The notes beneath the pieces are model-generated. The model was not told where the DNA came from and ran no database searches. It was given only the letters and a program-made list of their open reading frames with translations. This document shows, one piece after another, positions 20,027-29,382 of a DNA stretch of 64,000 nucleotides (position 1 is the first letter of the stretch; the number at the start of each line of letters is the position of its first letter). This DNA comes from Pectobacterium carotovorum. GTDB taxonomy: Bacteria > Pseudomonadota > Gammaproteobacteria > Enterobacterales > Enterobacteriaceae. The DNA lies in contig CP066552.1 in NCBI GenBank assembly GCA_016415585.1, positions 1,488,001 through 1,552,000 on the forward strand, in the 5' to 3' direction. The position numbers were made by a program, and so were the translations under genes.

Positions 20027-20710
20027 TTAAGACTCATGGTTAACTAAGGGTTCCAACTGCTTCGCCATCCAGTCTGCGATAAACGGTTGGGCATCCCGGG
20101 TTGGATGGATGCCATCTTCCATCATCCACTCCGGTTTAAGATACACCTGCTCCATAAAGAAAGGCAGCAGAGGAAGCGCAAACTGCTCCGCGAGTTTGGG
20201 GTAGATATTGCTGAATGACTCGGTGTAGCGGCGGCCATAGTTGGTCGGCAAACGAACCTGCATGAGCAACGGTTGGGCATTAGCCTGTTTGACCAGCGTG
20301 ATGATTTTCGCTAGATCCTGCTCGATGTTGGCTGCTGGAAATCCCCGAAGACCGTCATTGCCGCCCAGTTCAATCAACACCCAACGCGGCTGATGCTGTT
20401 TCAGCAGGGCAGGAAGACGCGCTAACGCTTGTGCGGTGGTGTCTCCACTAATGCTGGCGTTAACCACCGCGACGCCTTTTTTCTGCGTCTGCCACTGCGT
20501 GTTCAATAGCGTTGGCCACGCGTTAGCGATCGGCATTTGATAGCCCGCACTGAGGCTATCGCCCAGAATTAATAATGTGTCAGCGGCGAAAGCGCGTACG
20601 CTGCATAATCCCAGAAGCAAAAGGACGAAAACATGTTTGCGAAGACCAGCCCAGCGAGTGCTACGCCAAGCAAAACTGCGCACGTAGAAAACATTCTTGA
20701 AGTTCATCAT
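20027..20710 (-). CDS. tesA: Acyl-CoA thioesterase I / lysophospholipase TesA
   Basis: Periplasmic SGNH/GDSL hydrolase acting on acyl-CoAs, lysophospholipids and esters. Motifs: GDSLSAGY with the nucleophile Ser near 52, GGNDGLRG, and DGIHP with the catalytic Asp and His. The start MMNFKNVF matches E. coli; an ATG four codons upstream is less likely. The signal peptide is unusually long (about 42 residues against 26 in E. coli), because the region overlapping ybbA carries an insertion. Shares 78 bp of 5' sequence with the divergent ybbA. Confidence 0.95.
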   Translation of the reverse strand: MMNFKNVFYVRSFAWRSTRWAGLRKHVFVLLLLGLCSVRAFAADTLLILGDSLSAGYQMPIANAWPTLLNTQWQTQKKGVAVVNASISGDTTAQALARLPALLKQHQPRWVLIELGGNDGLRGFPAANIEQDLAKIITLVKQANAQPLLMQVRLPTNYGRRYTESFSNIYPKLAEQFALPLLPFFMEQVYLKPEWMMEDGIHPTRDAQPFIADWMAKQLEPLVNHES

Positions 20711-21364
20711 CTTAGTAAGCACGTTGGTCAGGGAGAAAATCGGCTTTCCATCCTTACCGGAGTTGAGCTCATTGTCAAACCTGCGCAGACAATTGCCCTG
20801 ATTGGTGAATCCGGTTCGGGGAAATCGACGTTACTGGGGATCCTGGCTGGTCTGGATGATGGCACCGAAGGTGACGTTAGCCTGATGGGCAAATCGCTGA
20901 GCGCACTGGATGAAGAAGGCCGTGCGGCGCTGCGTGCCCAGCATGTGGGGTTTGTCTTCCAGTCTTTCATGCTGGTGCCGACGCTGAATGCGCTGGAGAA
21001 CGTGCAATTACCCGCGTTGCTGCGTGGCGAAAGCGACAGCCACAGTCGTGGACAGGCCGAGCAGCTTTTACAGCAACTCGGGTTGGGTGAACGCTTACAT
21101 CATCTTCCCGCTCAGCTTTCCGGCGGTGAACAGCAGCGCGTGGCGCTGGCTCGCGCGTTCAGCGGTCGTCCTAACGTCTTGTTTGCCGATGAACCTACTG
21201 GGAATCTGGATCGTAAAACCGGTGAGCGCATTGTTGATCTGCTGTTTTCCCTCAATCGCGATTATGCCACCACGCTGATTCTGGTGACGCACGATGAGCA
21301 ACTGGCGGCCCGCTGCGAGCGACGCCTGCGGTTAGTCGACGGCAAGCTGCGGGAGGACGCATGA
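20633..21364 (+). CDS. ybbA: ABC transporter ATP-binding protein YbbA
   Basis: MacB/LolD-type ATPase partner of the permease YbbP. Walker A GESGSGKSTLL, signature LSGGEQQRVALARA, Walker B VLFADEPTGNLD and switch His in LVTHDEQ are all intact. The 243 residues are 15 more than E. coli. The only in-frame standard start is the ATG at 20633, inside the divergent tesA gene. It overlaps ybbP by 4 nt (ATGA). The transported substrate is not established. Confidence 0.94.
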   Translation: MFAKTSPASATPSKTAHVENILEVHHLSKHVGQGENRLSILTGVELIVKPAQTIALIGESGSGKSTLLGILAGLDDGTEGDVSLMGKSLSALDEEGRAALRAQHVGFVFQSFMLVPTLNALENVQLPALLRGESDSHSRGQAEQLLQQLGLGERLHHLPAQLSGGEQQRVALARAFSGRPNVLFADEPTGNLDRKTGERIVDLLFSLNRDYATTLILVTHDEQLAARCERRLRLVDGKLREDA

Positions 21365-23790
21365 TCTGGCGGTGGTTCTGGCGCGAATGGCGTTCTCCTT
21401 CCTTATTGATTGTCTGGCTGGCGCTAACGCTGGCCGTAGCCTGCGTGCTGGCGCTGGGTACGATCAGCGACCGCATGGAAAAAGGGCTCAGCCAGCAGAG
21501 CCGTGATTTTCTGGCGGGCGACCGCGTGCTGCGTGCGTCTCGGCCCGTCGCGGAAGACTGGCTTTTGGACGCGCAGCAGCGCGGGCTGACGCTTAGTCGC
21601 CAGATTTCCTTTATGACCATGACGTTCGCGGGCGATACGCCGCAACTGGCGCAGGTTAAAGCGACCGACCAGCGTTATCCGCTGTACGGCAATTTGCAGA
21701 CGCGCCCTGAAGGGCTGCATGCGGAAGCGGGAACGGTGCTGGTGGCTCCGCGCCTGCTGGCATTGCTTGGGCTGAAAGTCGGTGACATGCTGGATGTCGG
21801 CGATACCTCACTGCGTATCAGCGGCGAACTGATTCAGGAACCAGATTCCGGCTTTAATCCGTTTGAGACCGCGCCGCGTATTCTGATGAATCTGGATGAT
21901 GTCGAGAAAACGGGGGCGATTCAGCCGGGGGGCCGTATTACCTGGCGCTACATGTTTTCTGGCAATGAGAAGCAAATTAGCGAATTTAGCAACTTCATCA
22001 AGCCACAGCTCAAGCCCGATCAGCGCTGGTATGGCATGGAAGATTCTGAAGGTGCGCTGAGCCAGTCGTTAAAGCGGTCGCAGCAGTTCCTGTTGCTGTC
22101 GGCGCTGCTGACGCTGCTGTTGTCTATTGCTGCGGTCGCGGTGGCGATGGGGCACTACTGCCGCAGTCGCTATGATTTGGTCGCCATTCTGAAAACGCTG
22201 GGAGCAGGCAAACAAGCGCTGAGGAAATTAATTATCGGGCAGTGGCTTTCCGTGCTGGGTCTGGCGGCGGTTTGCGGTAGCGTGCTCGGCCTTGGGTTTG
22301 AGGCGCTGCTGATGAAAATGCTGGCTCCGGTGCTGCCCGCCGCATTGCCTGCATCCGGGCTGTGGCCGTGGGTATGGGCGCTGGGATCGCTGGTGCTGAT
22401 CTCGCTGCTGGTTGGGCTGCGTCCGTATCGACTGCTGCTGGCGACACAGCCGCTGCGCGTGTTGCGTCAGGATGTGGTGGCGAACGTGTGGCCGCTGCGC
22501 TATTACTTGCCGATTGTCCTGATTATTGTCGTCGGCCTGCTGGCAGTATTGTCCGGTGGCGGCGTGCTGCTGTGGTCGCTGCTCGGAGGCGTGGCGGTGT
22601 TGTCGCTACTGCTGGGTGTTATTGGCTGGGGCGGTTTGCTGCTGTTACGGCGTCTGACGGTTAAACGTCTAGCGCTGCGTCTGGCGATTAATCGCCTGCT
22701 GCGTCAGCCGTGGTCGACGCTCAGCCAACTGGCGGCATTTTCGTTGTCCTTCATGCTATTAGCGCTGCTGCTGGTGATGCGCGGTGATTTACTGGAACGC
22801 TGGCAGCAGCAATTACCGCCGGGCAGCCCGAACTATTTCCTGCTGAATATCACAGCGGAACAGGTGCCGCAGGTGAGGGAGTTTCTCTCTCAGCATGACG
22901 TGACGCCAGAGCAGTTCTTCCCGATTATTCGTGCGCGCCTGACGGAGATTAATCAGCAGGTTGCTACTGAAGTGATCCACGAGGACGATCCGGGCGGCAA
23001 CACGGTGAACCGTGAGCTGAATCTGACCTGGATGAACGGGATTCCACAGCACAACGTATTGGTGGAAGGCGAAGCGCCGAAGACGGGCGAAGTCTCGATG
23101 GAAGCGAAAGAAGCCAAAGAGATGGGCATCAAGATTGGCGATACGCTGACCTTCACCGGCGATACACAGCCGTTTAGTGCGACGGTAACCAGCTTCCGTC
23201 AGGTAGACTGGGAAAGTCTGCGTCCGAATTTCTTCTTTATTTTCCCCGTGGGGGCGTTGGATAACCAGCCACAGTCTTGGTTGACGAGCTTCCGCTACGA
23301 TGGTGATGAGAAGATGATTACGCAGCTGAACCGCCAGTTCCCGACGGTGAGCGTGCTGGATATCGGCAGTATTCTGCGTCAGGTTGGGCAGGTTTTACAG
23401 CAGGTAAGTCGCGCGCTGGAGATTATGGTCATCCTGGTGCTGTTCTGTGGTGTGCTGCTGTTGCTGGCTCAGATTCAGGTCGGGATGCGTCAGCGACGTC
23501 AGGAGTTGATGGTATACCGCACGCTGGGAGCCGGGTTACGCCTGCTGCGCACCACGCTGTGGTGTGAATTCGCGGTGCTGGGATTGGTGGCGGGAACGGC
23601 GGCGGCGATTGGCGCAGAATCGGCTCTGTGGCTGTTGCAGCGTAAGGTCTTTAACTTTGCCTGGGAACCGAATATCGGGATGTGGATAGCACTTCCGTTA
23701 ATCGCGGCGTTCCTCCTGTCGCTCTGCGGCGGCTGGCTGGGGCTACGGCTCTTGCGCGGTAAAGCGCTATTCCGGCAGTTTGCGGGTTAA
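21361..23790 (+). CDS. ybbP: ABC transporter permease YbbP
   Basis: Large FtsX/MacB-type inner-membrane permease of 809 residues that pairs with YbbA. One membrane segment lies near the N-terminus (about 15-35), then a periplasmic domain, a cluster of hydrophobic segments at about 235-480, a second periplasmic domain, and three C-terminal segments. The repeated loop motif LKTLGAGKQALRK / YRTLGAGLRLLRT marks the two FtsX domains. Function is unknown; an export or lipoprotein-handling role is inferred from family. Confidence 0.93.
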   Translation: MIWRWFWREWRSPSLLIVWLALTLAVACVLALGTISDRMEKGLSQQSRDFLAGDRVLRASRPVAEDWLLDAQQRGLTLSRQISFMTMTFAGDTPQLAQVKATDQRYPLYGNLQTRPEGLHAEAGTVLVAPRLLALLGLKVGDMLDVGDTSLRISGELIQEPDSGFNPFETAPRILMNLDDVEKTGAIQPGGRITWRYMFSGNEKQISEFSNFIKPQLKPDQRWYGMEDSEGALSQSLKRSQQFLLLSALLTLLLSIAAVAVAMGHYCRSRYDLVAILKTLGAGKQALRKLIIGQWLSVLGLAAVCGSVLGLGFEALLMKMLAPVLPAALPASGLWPWVWALGSLVLISLLVGLRPYRLLLATQPLRVLRQDVVANVWPLRYYLPIVLIIVVGLLAVLSGGGVLLWSLLGGVAVLSLLLGVIGWGGLLLLRRLTVKRLALRLAINRLLRQPWSTLSQLAAFSLSFMLLALLLVMRGDLLERWQQQLPPGSPNYFLLNITAEQVPQVREFLSQHDVTPEQFFPIIRARLTEINQQVATEVIHEDDPGGNTVNRELNLTWMNGIPQHNVLVEGEAPKTGEVSMEAKEAKEMGIKIGDTLTFTGDTQPFSATVTSFRQVDWESLRPNFFFIFPVGALDNQPQSWLTSFRYDGDEKMITQLNRQFPTVSVLDIGSILRQVGQVLQQVSRALEIMVILVLFCGVLLLLAQIQVGMRQRRQELMVYRTLGAGLRLLRTTLWCEFAVLGLVAGTAAAIGAESALWLLQRKVFNFAWEPNIGMWIALPLIAAFLLSLCGGWLGLRLLRGKALFRQFAG

Positions 23791-23892
23791 CAAATTTCGT
23801 TGAGTAAATTAGTCCCCCGCTGAGGTGGTTGCCTATGCTGTTCTTGCACTGCGAGCCACCTTCCGTTGTCATAAGATATGCCCAGTACGGTA

Positions 23893-23923
23893 AAGTAGAC
23901 GGTGAGGGGGGCATTGTCTACTT
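23893..23923. other. Inverted repeat between convergent ybbP and the ABC importer
   Basis: AAGTAGAC and GTCTACTT form an 8-bp stem around a 15-nt G-rich loop in the 144-nt gap between convergent genes. There is no adjacent T-run, so terminator activity is uncertain. Confidence 0.4.
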
Positions 23924-23934
23924 GTCCGGCAGGT

Positions 23935-24735
23935 TTAGATGGTCGGTTTGCTGACCAGTCCGTCGATAATCACCTGCGGCACGCCCTGCGAACAGCGCTC
24001 GATGCGTCCGCGTACGCCATAGACTGCTGACAGGCTTTCAGGGCTAATCACCTCGGCCGGTGCGCCATTGGCAATCAAATTACCGTTTTGCAGCATCAGT
24101 ACGTGGTCGCCATGACGTAGCGCGATATTGACGTCATGCACTACCACGACGGTGATGATGTTGCGCTTGCGCGTTTCTTTACGTACCAAATCCATCACGT
24201 GGAACTGATAGTTCAGATCCAGCGCGCTAAGCGGTTCGTCCAGCAGGAGCAGCGAAGGTTGACGGATCAGCGATTGCGCTAACCCCACCAGCTGTTTCTG
24301 TCCGCCGGAGAGCTGATCGAGATAGCTCAACGCCAGATGTTCAATGCCTAACTGACGCAGCAGGCTCATCACTTCATCCTGCTTTTCGGCGTTGTGCATG
24401 CCACCGGACGCGCGCTGCGCGACGATAATCGATTCCAGCACGTGCAGGTGAACGCCGGCTGGCAAGGATTGCGGCAAATAAACGACTTTTTCCGCCCGCT
24501 GAGCAAAAGGCAATGTCATCAGATTGGTGTCATCCAACCACAGTTCACCTTCGGAAGCATTCAGACCTGCCATTGCACGCAACAGCGTTGATTTACCGCT
24601 GCCGTTGGGGCCGAGCAGCACGGTAATTTTCCCGCGCGGCAGTTGCGGGACGGACAGATCGCGAATCACCTGACGCTTGGGGTAACCGGCGCGAAAGTGG
24701 GAAAGGCGTAATCCAGAAGAGGTTTGCTGGTTCAT
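23935..24735 (-). CDS. Iron-type ABC importer, ATP-binding protein
   Basis: FecE/FepC-family ATPase of 266 residues that energises uptake of an iron chelate or related compound. Walker A LLGPNGSGKSTLL, signature LSGGQKQLVGLAQ, Walker B SLLLLDEPLSALDL and the switch His in VVVHDVNIALRHGD are present. The start overlaps the permease stop by 4 nt. Third gene of the SBP-permease-ATPase unit. The substrate cannot be read from sequence; the arrangement resembles Yersinia YiuABC. Confidence 0.9.
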   Translation of the reverse strand: MNQQTSSGLRLSHFRAGYPKRQVIRDLSVPQLPRGKITVLLGPNGSGKSTLLRAMAGLNASEGELWLDDTNLMTLPFAQRAEKVVYLPQSLPAGVHLHVLESIIVAQRASGGMHNAEKQDEVMSLLRQLGIEHLALSYLDQLSGGQKQLVGLAQSLIRQPSLLLLDEPLSALDLNYQFHVMDLVRKETRKRNIITVVVVHDVNIALRHGDHVLMLQNGNLIANGAPAEVISPESLSAVYGVRGRIERCSQGVPQVIIDGLVSKPTI

Positions 24736-25814
24736 ACGTTTCCTCTGTGGCGCAGGATGATACTCAGGAAGAAGGGGACGCCAACCAGTGATGTGACGAT
24801 CCCGACCGGGATAATGACGCCGGGGATGAGGTTTTTCGAGGCAACGGATGCCATCGACAGCACCAGCGCGCCAGTTAACGCACTGGCAGGCAGATAGAAG
24901 CGGTGGTCTTCACCGAAAATCATACGTGCGATATGCGGAGCAACCAGACCGATAAAGCCGATGGGGCCAACAAACGCGACCGAAATGGCGGACAAAATAC
25001 TGATGCGCAGCAGCGTCGCCAGACGCAGGCGGCGGACGTTAATACCAAAACTAACGGCGCGATCTTCACCCAACCGCAGGGCGGTCAGCTTCCATGAGCT
25101 CATCAGTGAAATTGGCATCACGATAGCCAGTACCAGCAGCAGGATGCCCAATTTTTCCCACGAGGCACGGGCCAGACTGCCCATCGTCCAGAACACCAGA
25201 CCTTGCAGCGTGTCTTCGTTGGCGATGAACTGGAGCATGGATACCAACGCGTTGAAGGTGAACACCAGCGCGATACCGAACAGCACGACGCCGGAGGTCG
25301 CGACCTGCGTCCAGCGCGTAATGCCATCAAGCAGCAACGCTGCCAGCAGCGCAAAGATAAAGGCGTTTGCGGAGATAAACCACTGAGCCGGAATACCGGG
25401 GATACCGATACCGAGGACGATAGCCAGCGCGGCGCCGAATGCGGCGGCGGAAGAAACGCCGAGCGTAAACGGACTGGCCAGCGGGTTGTTCAGGATCGTT
25501 TGCATTTCTGCACCGGCCAGACCAAGTGACAGTCCGACCACGATAGCCATCAGTGCGTAAGGCAGACGAATATCCCAGACGATCACGCGCGTACCAGCAT
25601 CGGCGCTGGCCGGATCGGTCAGCGTCTGCCAAAGCACATCAAGCGTCAGCCCTGAAGGCCCCATCGTGAAATCCAGCAACAACGAGCCGATGATGATCAA
25701 CAGCAGTATCGCCATAACACCCACGCGGCGTCGAATAATGCCGCGATAGTTGTCCATAATGGTGTTGGCATCCGCGGCAGTATTGCGGATACCCGGTTCA
25801 GTGGTTGTACTCAT
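24732..25814 (-). CDS. Iron-type ABC importer, permease (FecCD family)
   Basis: Inner-membrane permease of 360 residues with about nine or ten hydrophobic segments. FecCD-family hallmarks are ALAGAEMQ-like LGLAGAEMQTILNNPLASPF, TLGVSSAAAFGAALAI, and GPIGFIGLVAPHIARMIFGE, the coupling-helix region. The N-terminal 30 residues are hydrophilic. It starts 6 nt after the substrate-binding gene ends. A single permease gene implies a homodimer. Confidence 0.9.
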   Translation of the reverse strand: MSTTTEPGIRNTAADANTIMDNYRGIIRRRVGVMAILLLIIIGSLLLDFTMGPSGLTLDVLWQTLTDPASADAGTRVIVWDIRLPYALMAIVVGLSLGLAGAEMQTILNNPLASPFTLGVSSAAAFGAALAIVLGIGIPGIPAQWFISANAFIFALLAALLLDGITRWTQVATSGVVLFGIALVFTFNALVSMLQFIANEDTLQGLVFWTMGSLARASWEKLGILLLVLAIVMPISLMSSWKLTALRLGEDRAVSFGINVRRLRLATLLRISILSAISVAFVGPIGFIGLVAPHIARMIFGEDHRFYLPASALTGALVLSMASVASKNLIPGVIIPVGIVTSLVGVPFFLSIILRHRGNV

Positions 25815-25820
25815 GAAAAA

Positions 25821-26939
25821 TTACTCACCTTGTTTCCAGGCAAAGATAAAGTCACTGTCAGGCAGCGAGGTAAAATTCTGAATGATATGGTGATACGTGT
25901 CATCAGGATTCAGGCTGGAAAACGCCTGAGGATAAATGTCCTTTGCCAGATATTCCATACCAACAATGTTGTAAGGATGGTTGTAGAAATGGTGGTAAAC
26001 GCCGTAAACGTGTTTCGCCTGAACCGCTGGAATTTGGCTGATGCCAGTGCGGTTTAGCAGCGTAGTGGCCTGATTACGAACGTCTTCTACGCTGGCGCCA
26101 TAGCCTAACGGCAGTACCTGACTGTTACCACGCTTAGAGCCTGTCATAATGTAGACGTCAGGTTTCATGCTGATAATTTTTTCCAGCGAGACAAAACCTG
26201 AGGCGCCCGGCAGTAAATCCGAACCAATATTTTTCGCGCCGACTGCTTCAATCAATCCGCCCCAGCCGCTGTTGCTGTGTGTGAAGCAGCAGGAGTCTGA
26301 GTTGCCAGCAATCGGTTCAATAAAGACGTTAGGTTTCGGGGTGATTGCAGCGGTTTTCTGCTGAATAGCATCGAAGTGTTGACGATAGAAATCGGTATAC
26401 GCTTTGGCATTGGCTTCACGGTTCAGAACTTTACCCAGTAGGTCGATGCTGGGAGCGGTATCTTTAGCCGGATTCACTTCATAATCGACGAACAGTACGG
26501 GAATATTCAGCGCGCTGAGCTTGTCGATCACACCGCTTTCCTTCAGCGCTGCTTTCGCACGCAGCTGGGCAATCATCAGATCCGGCTGCTTTGACAGTAC
26601 GCTTTCCAGATCGACGTTGCCTTTGTCACTGAAGCCCATATCCAGAATGCCAACGGACTGAGGCCATTTTCCTTTCAGCATATCCCAGGTTGCGGTGTCC
26701 TGTTTTTTCGCCAGATTGTTCCAGGCGACCAGACGCTGAAAGGGATTATCGCGGTCAAGCAATGCCATCGTCATAATATCGCGCCCATCTTGCAGAATGA
26801 TGCGCTGTGGCTCTTGTTTAATGGTGACATTTCTCCCGTCGAAATCGGTGACGGTAAGAGGATATTGGGTGGCATAGCTGAAAAACGGGGTGGTGAGGAG
26901 TGCGGTCAGAAAGAGTGATCTTACTGATTTTCTTAACAT
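25821..26939 (-). CDS. Iron-type ABC importer, periplasmic substrate-binding protein
   Basis: Periplasmic binding protein of the FepB/BtuF-like (TroA) fold, 372 residues. The signal peptide covers about 1-23 (LFLTALLTTPFFSYA) with no lipobox. After it comes YPLTVTDFDGRNVTIKQEPQ, typical of the start of siderophore-binding proteins, then the paired lobes. A Cys pair in SDSCCFTHS is unusual for the family. First gene of the unit, with a Fur-box-like site upstream, so iron-repressed expression is inferred. No outer-membrane receptor is encoded nearby. Confidence 0.9.
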   Translation of the reverse strand: MLRKSVRSLFLTALLTTPFFSYATQYPLTVTDFDGRNVTIKQEPQRIILQDGRDIMTMALLDRDNPFQRLVAWNNLAKKQDTATWDMLKGKWPQSVGILDMGFSDKGNVDLESVLSKQPDLMIAQLRAKAALKESGVIDKLSALNIPVLFVDYEVNPAKDTAPSIDLLGKVLNREANAKAYTDFYRQHFDAIQQKTAAITPKPNVFIEPIAGNSDSCCFTHSNSGWGGLIEAVGAKNIGSDLLPGASGFVSLEKIISMKPDVYIMTGSKRGNSQVLPLGYGASVEDVRNQATTLLNRTGISQIPAVQAKHVYGVYHHFYNHPYNIVGMEYLAKDIYPQAFSSLNPDDTYHHIIQNFTSLPDSDFIFAWKQGE

Positions 26940-26974
26940 GGTGGCGATCCTAATTCACAATTTATCGGTGTAAT

Positions 26975-26993
26975 GAGTTTGATAATTATTATC
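26975..26993. promoter_or_regulatory. Candidate Fur box upstream of the ABC importer
   Basis: GAGTTTGATAATTATTATC matches 15 of 19 positions of the Fur consensus GATAATGATAATCATTATC. It is 36 nt upstream of the substrate-binding gene ATG, where a promoter would lie. Confidence 0.7.
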
Positions 26994-27046
26994 GTATAAG
27001 GATAAACAATGCGTATACAGGATTCATATGTAAAGAAAAATAACAA

Positions 27047-27084
27047 CTCCGGCCCAATTTCGTTTTTATGAGGGTGGGCCGGAG
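27047..27084 (-). terminator. Intrinsic terminator of suhB
   Basis: CTCCGGCCCA and TGGGCCGGAG form a perfect 10-bp stem just past the suhB stop; on the minus strand it is followed by TTGTTATTTTT. Confidence 0.85.
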
Positions 27085-27094
27085 TGGGTCGGAA

Positions 27095-27898
27095 TTAGCG
27101 TTTCAGCGCGTCGCTCAGTTCTTCACGGATGGTGCCCAGAATGGATTTCACCACACGCGGGTTACCTGCAACCAGATTGCCGGATGCCAGATAGTTATGG
27201 CCGCCAACGAAATCTGTCACGATCCCGCCAGCTTCACGTACCAGCAGCTCGCCACCAGCAAAATCCCACGGCTTCAGGCCGATTTCAAAGAAACCGTCAA
27301 CGCGACCCGCGGCCACATAGGCCAGATCCAGTGCAGCAGAACCCGTACGGCGGAAATCCGCACAGTGGGTGAACAGCGCACCGATGACGTTGATATAGCT
27401 TTTGCTGTGTTGTTTTAATTTGAAAGGGAAACCTGTTGCCAGTACGGTGCCTTCCAGATCGCGGGCAATGCTGCTGCGCAGACGGTAGCCGTTCAGCTGT
27501 GCGCCTTGACCACGGGTCGCGGTAAACAGTTCATTACGCATAGGATCGTAAACGACGGCAACTTCGGTACGGCCTTTAATGCGGACCGCGATAGAAACAG
27601 CGAAGTGGGGTAAACGTTTGATGAAGTTGGTGGTGCCATCCAGAGGATCGATAACCCATTGTACTGCCGGATCTTCGCCAACCAGCTCGCCACATTCTTC
27701 ACCAATAATGGTGTGCTGTGGGTAAGACTTACGGATGACTTCAACGATCAGACGTTCTGCATCCCGATCAACATTGGTCACAAAATCGTTGCTGCCTTTC
27801 TGGCTAGCTTCGACGGCGTCTGGCGTTTCATAGTTTTTGGCAATTAAATTACCGGCTTTACGCGCAGCGCGTATAGCGATGTTGAGCATCGGATGCAT
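27095..27898 (-). CDS. suhB: Inositol-1-monophosphatase / Nus factor SuhB
   Basis: Mg-dependent inositol phosphatase fold; in E. coli SuhB also joins the rRNA antitermination complex. Metal and substrate motifs are EECGEL, VIDPLDGTTNFIKRLP and WDFAGGELLVREAGG. The start MHPMLNIAIRAARKAGNLIA at 27898 gives 267 residues, the E. coli length; longer in-frame starts run into the promoter region shared with trmJ. Divergent from trmJ as in E. coli. Confidence 0.96.
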   Translation of the reverse strand: MHPMLNIAIRAARKAGNLIAKNYETPDAVEASQKGSNDFVTNVDRDAERLIVEVIRKSYPQHTIIGEECGELVGEDPAVQWVIDPLDGTTNFIKRLPHFAVSIAVRIKGRTEVAVVYDPMRNELFTATRGQGAQLNGYRLRSSIARDLEGTVLATGFPFKLKQHSKSYINVIGALFTHCADFRRTGSAALDLAYVAAGRVDGFFEIGLKPWDFAGGELLVREAGGIVTDFVGGHNYLASGNLVAGNPRVVKSILGTIREELSDALKR

Positions 27899-28033
27899 GG
27901 TATCGGTCCACTGGAATGTTAAAGAACGGAAAGCGGCGCAGAGTATAGCAGGAGAAAAGTCAAATAGCGAAGTTTGTGTTAGAGTACGGCGGTTTCCTTT
28001 TCGCACGACTTCCTTTCGCACAATAGAGTACAT

Positions 28034-28759
28034 ATGTTAGACAATATTCGCATTGTTCTGGTTGAAACGTCGCACACTGGCAATATGGGGTCAGTGGCCA
28101 GGGCGATGAAAACCATGGGATTAAGCAAACTTTATTTGGTCAACCCATTGGTGAAGCCTGATTCGCAGGCAATTGCGTTGGCGGCAGGCGCCAGCGATGT
28201 TATCGGCAATGCCACCATTGTGGATTCGTTCGATCAGGCGCTCGAAGGATGTGGTCTGGTCGTTGGCACCAGCGCACGTTCTCGAACCTTACCCTGGCCG
28301 ATGCTGGAACCGCGTGAGTGCGGCATTCGTAGCGCGCAGGAAGCGGAACACGCGCCGGTCGCGCTGGTGTTTGGGCGTGAACGCGTGGGGCTGACGAATG
28401 AAGAGCTTCAGAAATGCCATTATCACGTGGCGATTCCTGCGAACCCGGAATACAGCTCGCTCAATCTGGCGATGGCGGTACAGATCATTGCTTATGAAGT
28501 GCGCATCGCGCATTTGGATCGCTTACAAGCCGGGCAGCCGGAACACGAAGAGTCACCGTACCCGCTGGTCGACGATCTGGAGCGGTTTTATCAGCATCTT
28601 GAACAGACGCTGCTGCAAACCGGATTTATCCGACCGGCACATCAAGGGCAGGTGATGAACAAACTGCGTCGCCTGTTTACCCGCGCCAGGCCTGAAAGTC
28701 AGGAACTGAATATCCTGCGTGGGATACTGAGCTCGGTACAGAAAACACACGACGAATAA
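28034..28759 (+). CDS. trmJ: tRNA (cytidine/uridine-2'-O-)-methyltransferase TrmJ
   Basis: SPOUT-class enzyme that 2'-O-methylates position 32 of some tRNAs. The 241 residues show [20 protein letters not shown] at the N-terminus and the SAM-knot motifs [15 protein letters not shown] and [20 protein letters not shown]-terminal helical extension (from about 165) ends [13 protein letters not shown]. Upstream of iscR on the same strand; suhB-trmJ-iscR order is conserved in enterobacteria. Confidence 0.95.
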   Translation: MLDNIRIVLVETSHTGNMGSVARAMKTMGLSKLYLVNPLVKPDSQAIALAAGASDVIGNATIVDSFDQALEGCGLVVGTSARSRTLPWPMLEPRECGIRSAQEAEHAPVALVFGRERVGLTNEELQKCHYHVAIPANPEYSSLNLAMAVQIIAYEVRIAHLDRLQAGQPEHEESPYPLVDDLERFYQHLEQTLLQTGFIRPAHQGQVMNKLRRLFTRARPESQELNILRGILSSVQKTHDE

Positions 28760-28783
28760 TACTTGAGTGTTTTACTCGGTTAA
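28759..28783. promoter_or_regulatory. IscR type 1 site, upstream copy
   Basis: ATACTTGAGTGTTTTACTCG with its next five bases matches about 21 of 25 positions of the IscR type 1 motif. It abuts the second site and starts at the trmJ stop codon. Confidence 0.6.
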
Positions 28784-28808
28784 ATAGTTGACTAAAACAC
28801 TCAGGAAT
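28784..28808. promoter_or_regulatory. IscR type 1 site overlapping the iscR promoter
   Basis: ATAGTTGACTAAAACACTCA with its next five bases matches about 23 of 25 positions of ATASYYGACTRWWWYAGTCRRSTAT. It contains TTGACT, a likely -35 (28788-28793). Two adjacent type 1 sites mirror the E. coli iscR promoter, where [2Fe-2S]-IscR represses its own operon. Confidence 0.8.
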
Positions 28809-28878
28809 GTCAGACTCGCGGTATGTTCTGCCAATACATGTTTTCATAATACATGTTTTATCTACAGGTACCACTATC

Positions 28879-29373
28879 ATGAGACTGACATCCAAAGGCC
28901 GTTACGCCGTTACCGCCATGCTCGATGTGGCTCTGCACTCCCAGGAAGGACCCGTTCCATTGGCGGATATTTCTGAACGCCAGGGTATTTCACTGTCTTA
29001 CCTGGAGCAGCTGTTTTCGCGCCTGCGCAAGAACGGACTGGTTGCCAGCGTTCGTGGCCCGGGCGGCGGTTACCTGCTGGGTAAAAATGCGAATGAAATC
29101 GCTGTTGGTATGGTCATTTCGGCCGTCGATGAATCCGTTGATGCAACGCGTTGCCAGGGTCGCGAAGGCTGTCAGGGTGGCGATCGCTGCCTGACGCACA
29201 CGCTGTGGCGCGACCTGAGTGACCGTATTACCGACTTCCTGAATAACATCACGCTGGATGAGCTGGTGAACAATAAGGAAGTGCTGGATGTGGCGGATCG
29301 TCAGGATGCTGACACGCGCCGCACCGCCAATGGACGTATTCAGGAAACGATTAACGTTAACCTGCGCGCCTGA
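28879..29373 (+). CDS. iscR: Fe-S cluster-sensing regulator IscR
   Basis: Rrf2-family transcription factor that represses the isc operon when it holds a [2Fe-2S] cluster. The 164 residues have a winged helix-turn-helix ([20 protein letters not shown] through [20 protein letters not shown]) and cluster ligands Cys92, Cys98, Cys104 and His107 in [17 protein letters not shown]. In-frame starts upstream would fall inside the IscR binding sites, so the ATG at 28879 is chosen; it gives the E. coli length. Confidence 0.97.
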   Translation: MRLTSKGRYAVTAMLDVALHSQEGPVPLADISERQGISLSYLEQLFSRLRKNGLVASVRGPGGGYLLGKNANEIAVGMVISAVDESVDATRCQGREGCQGGDRCLTHTLWRDLSDRITDFLNNITLDELVNNKEVLDVADRQDADTRRTANGRIQETINVNLRA

Positions 29374-29382
29374 TACACCTTC

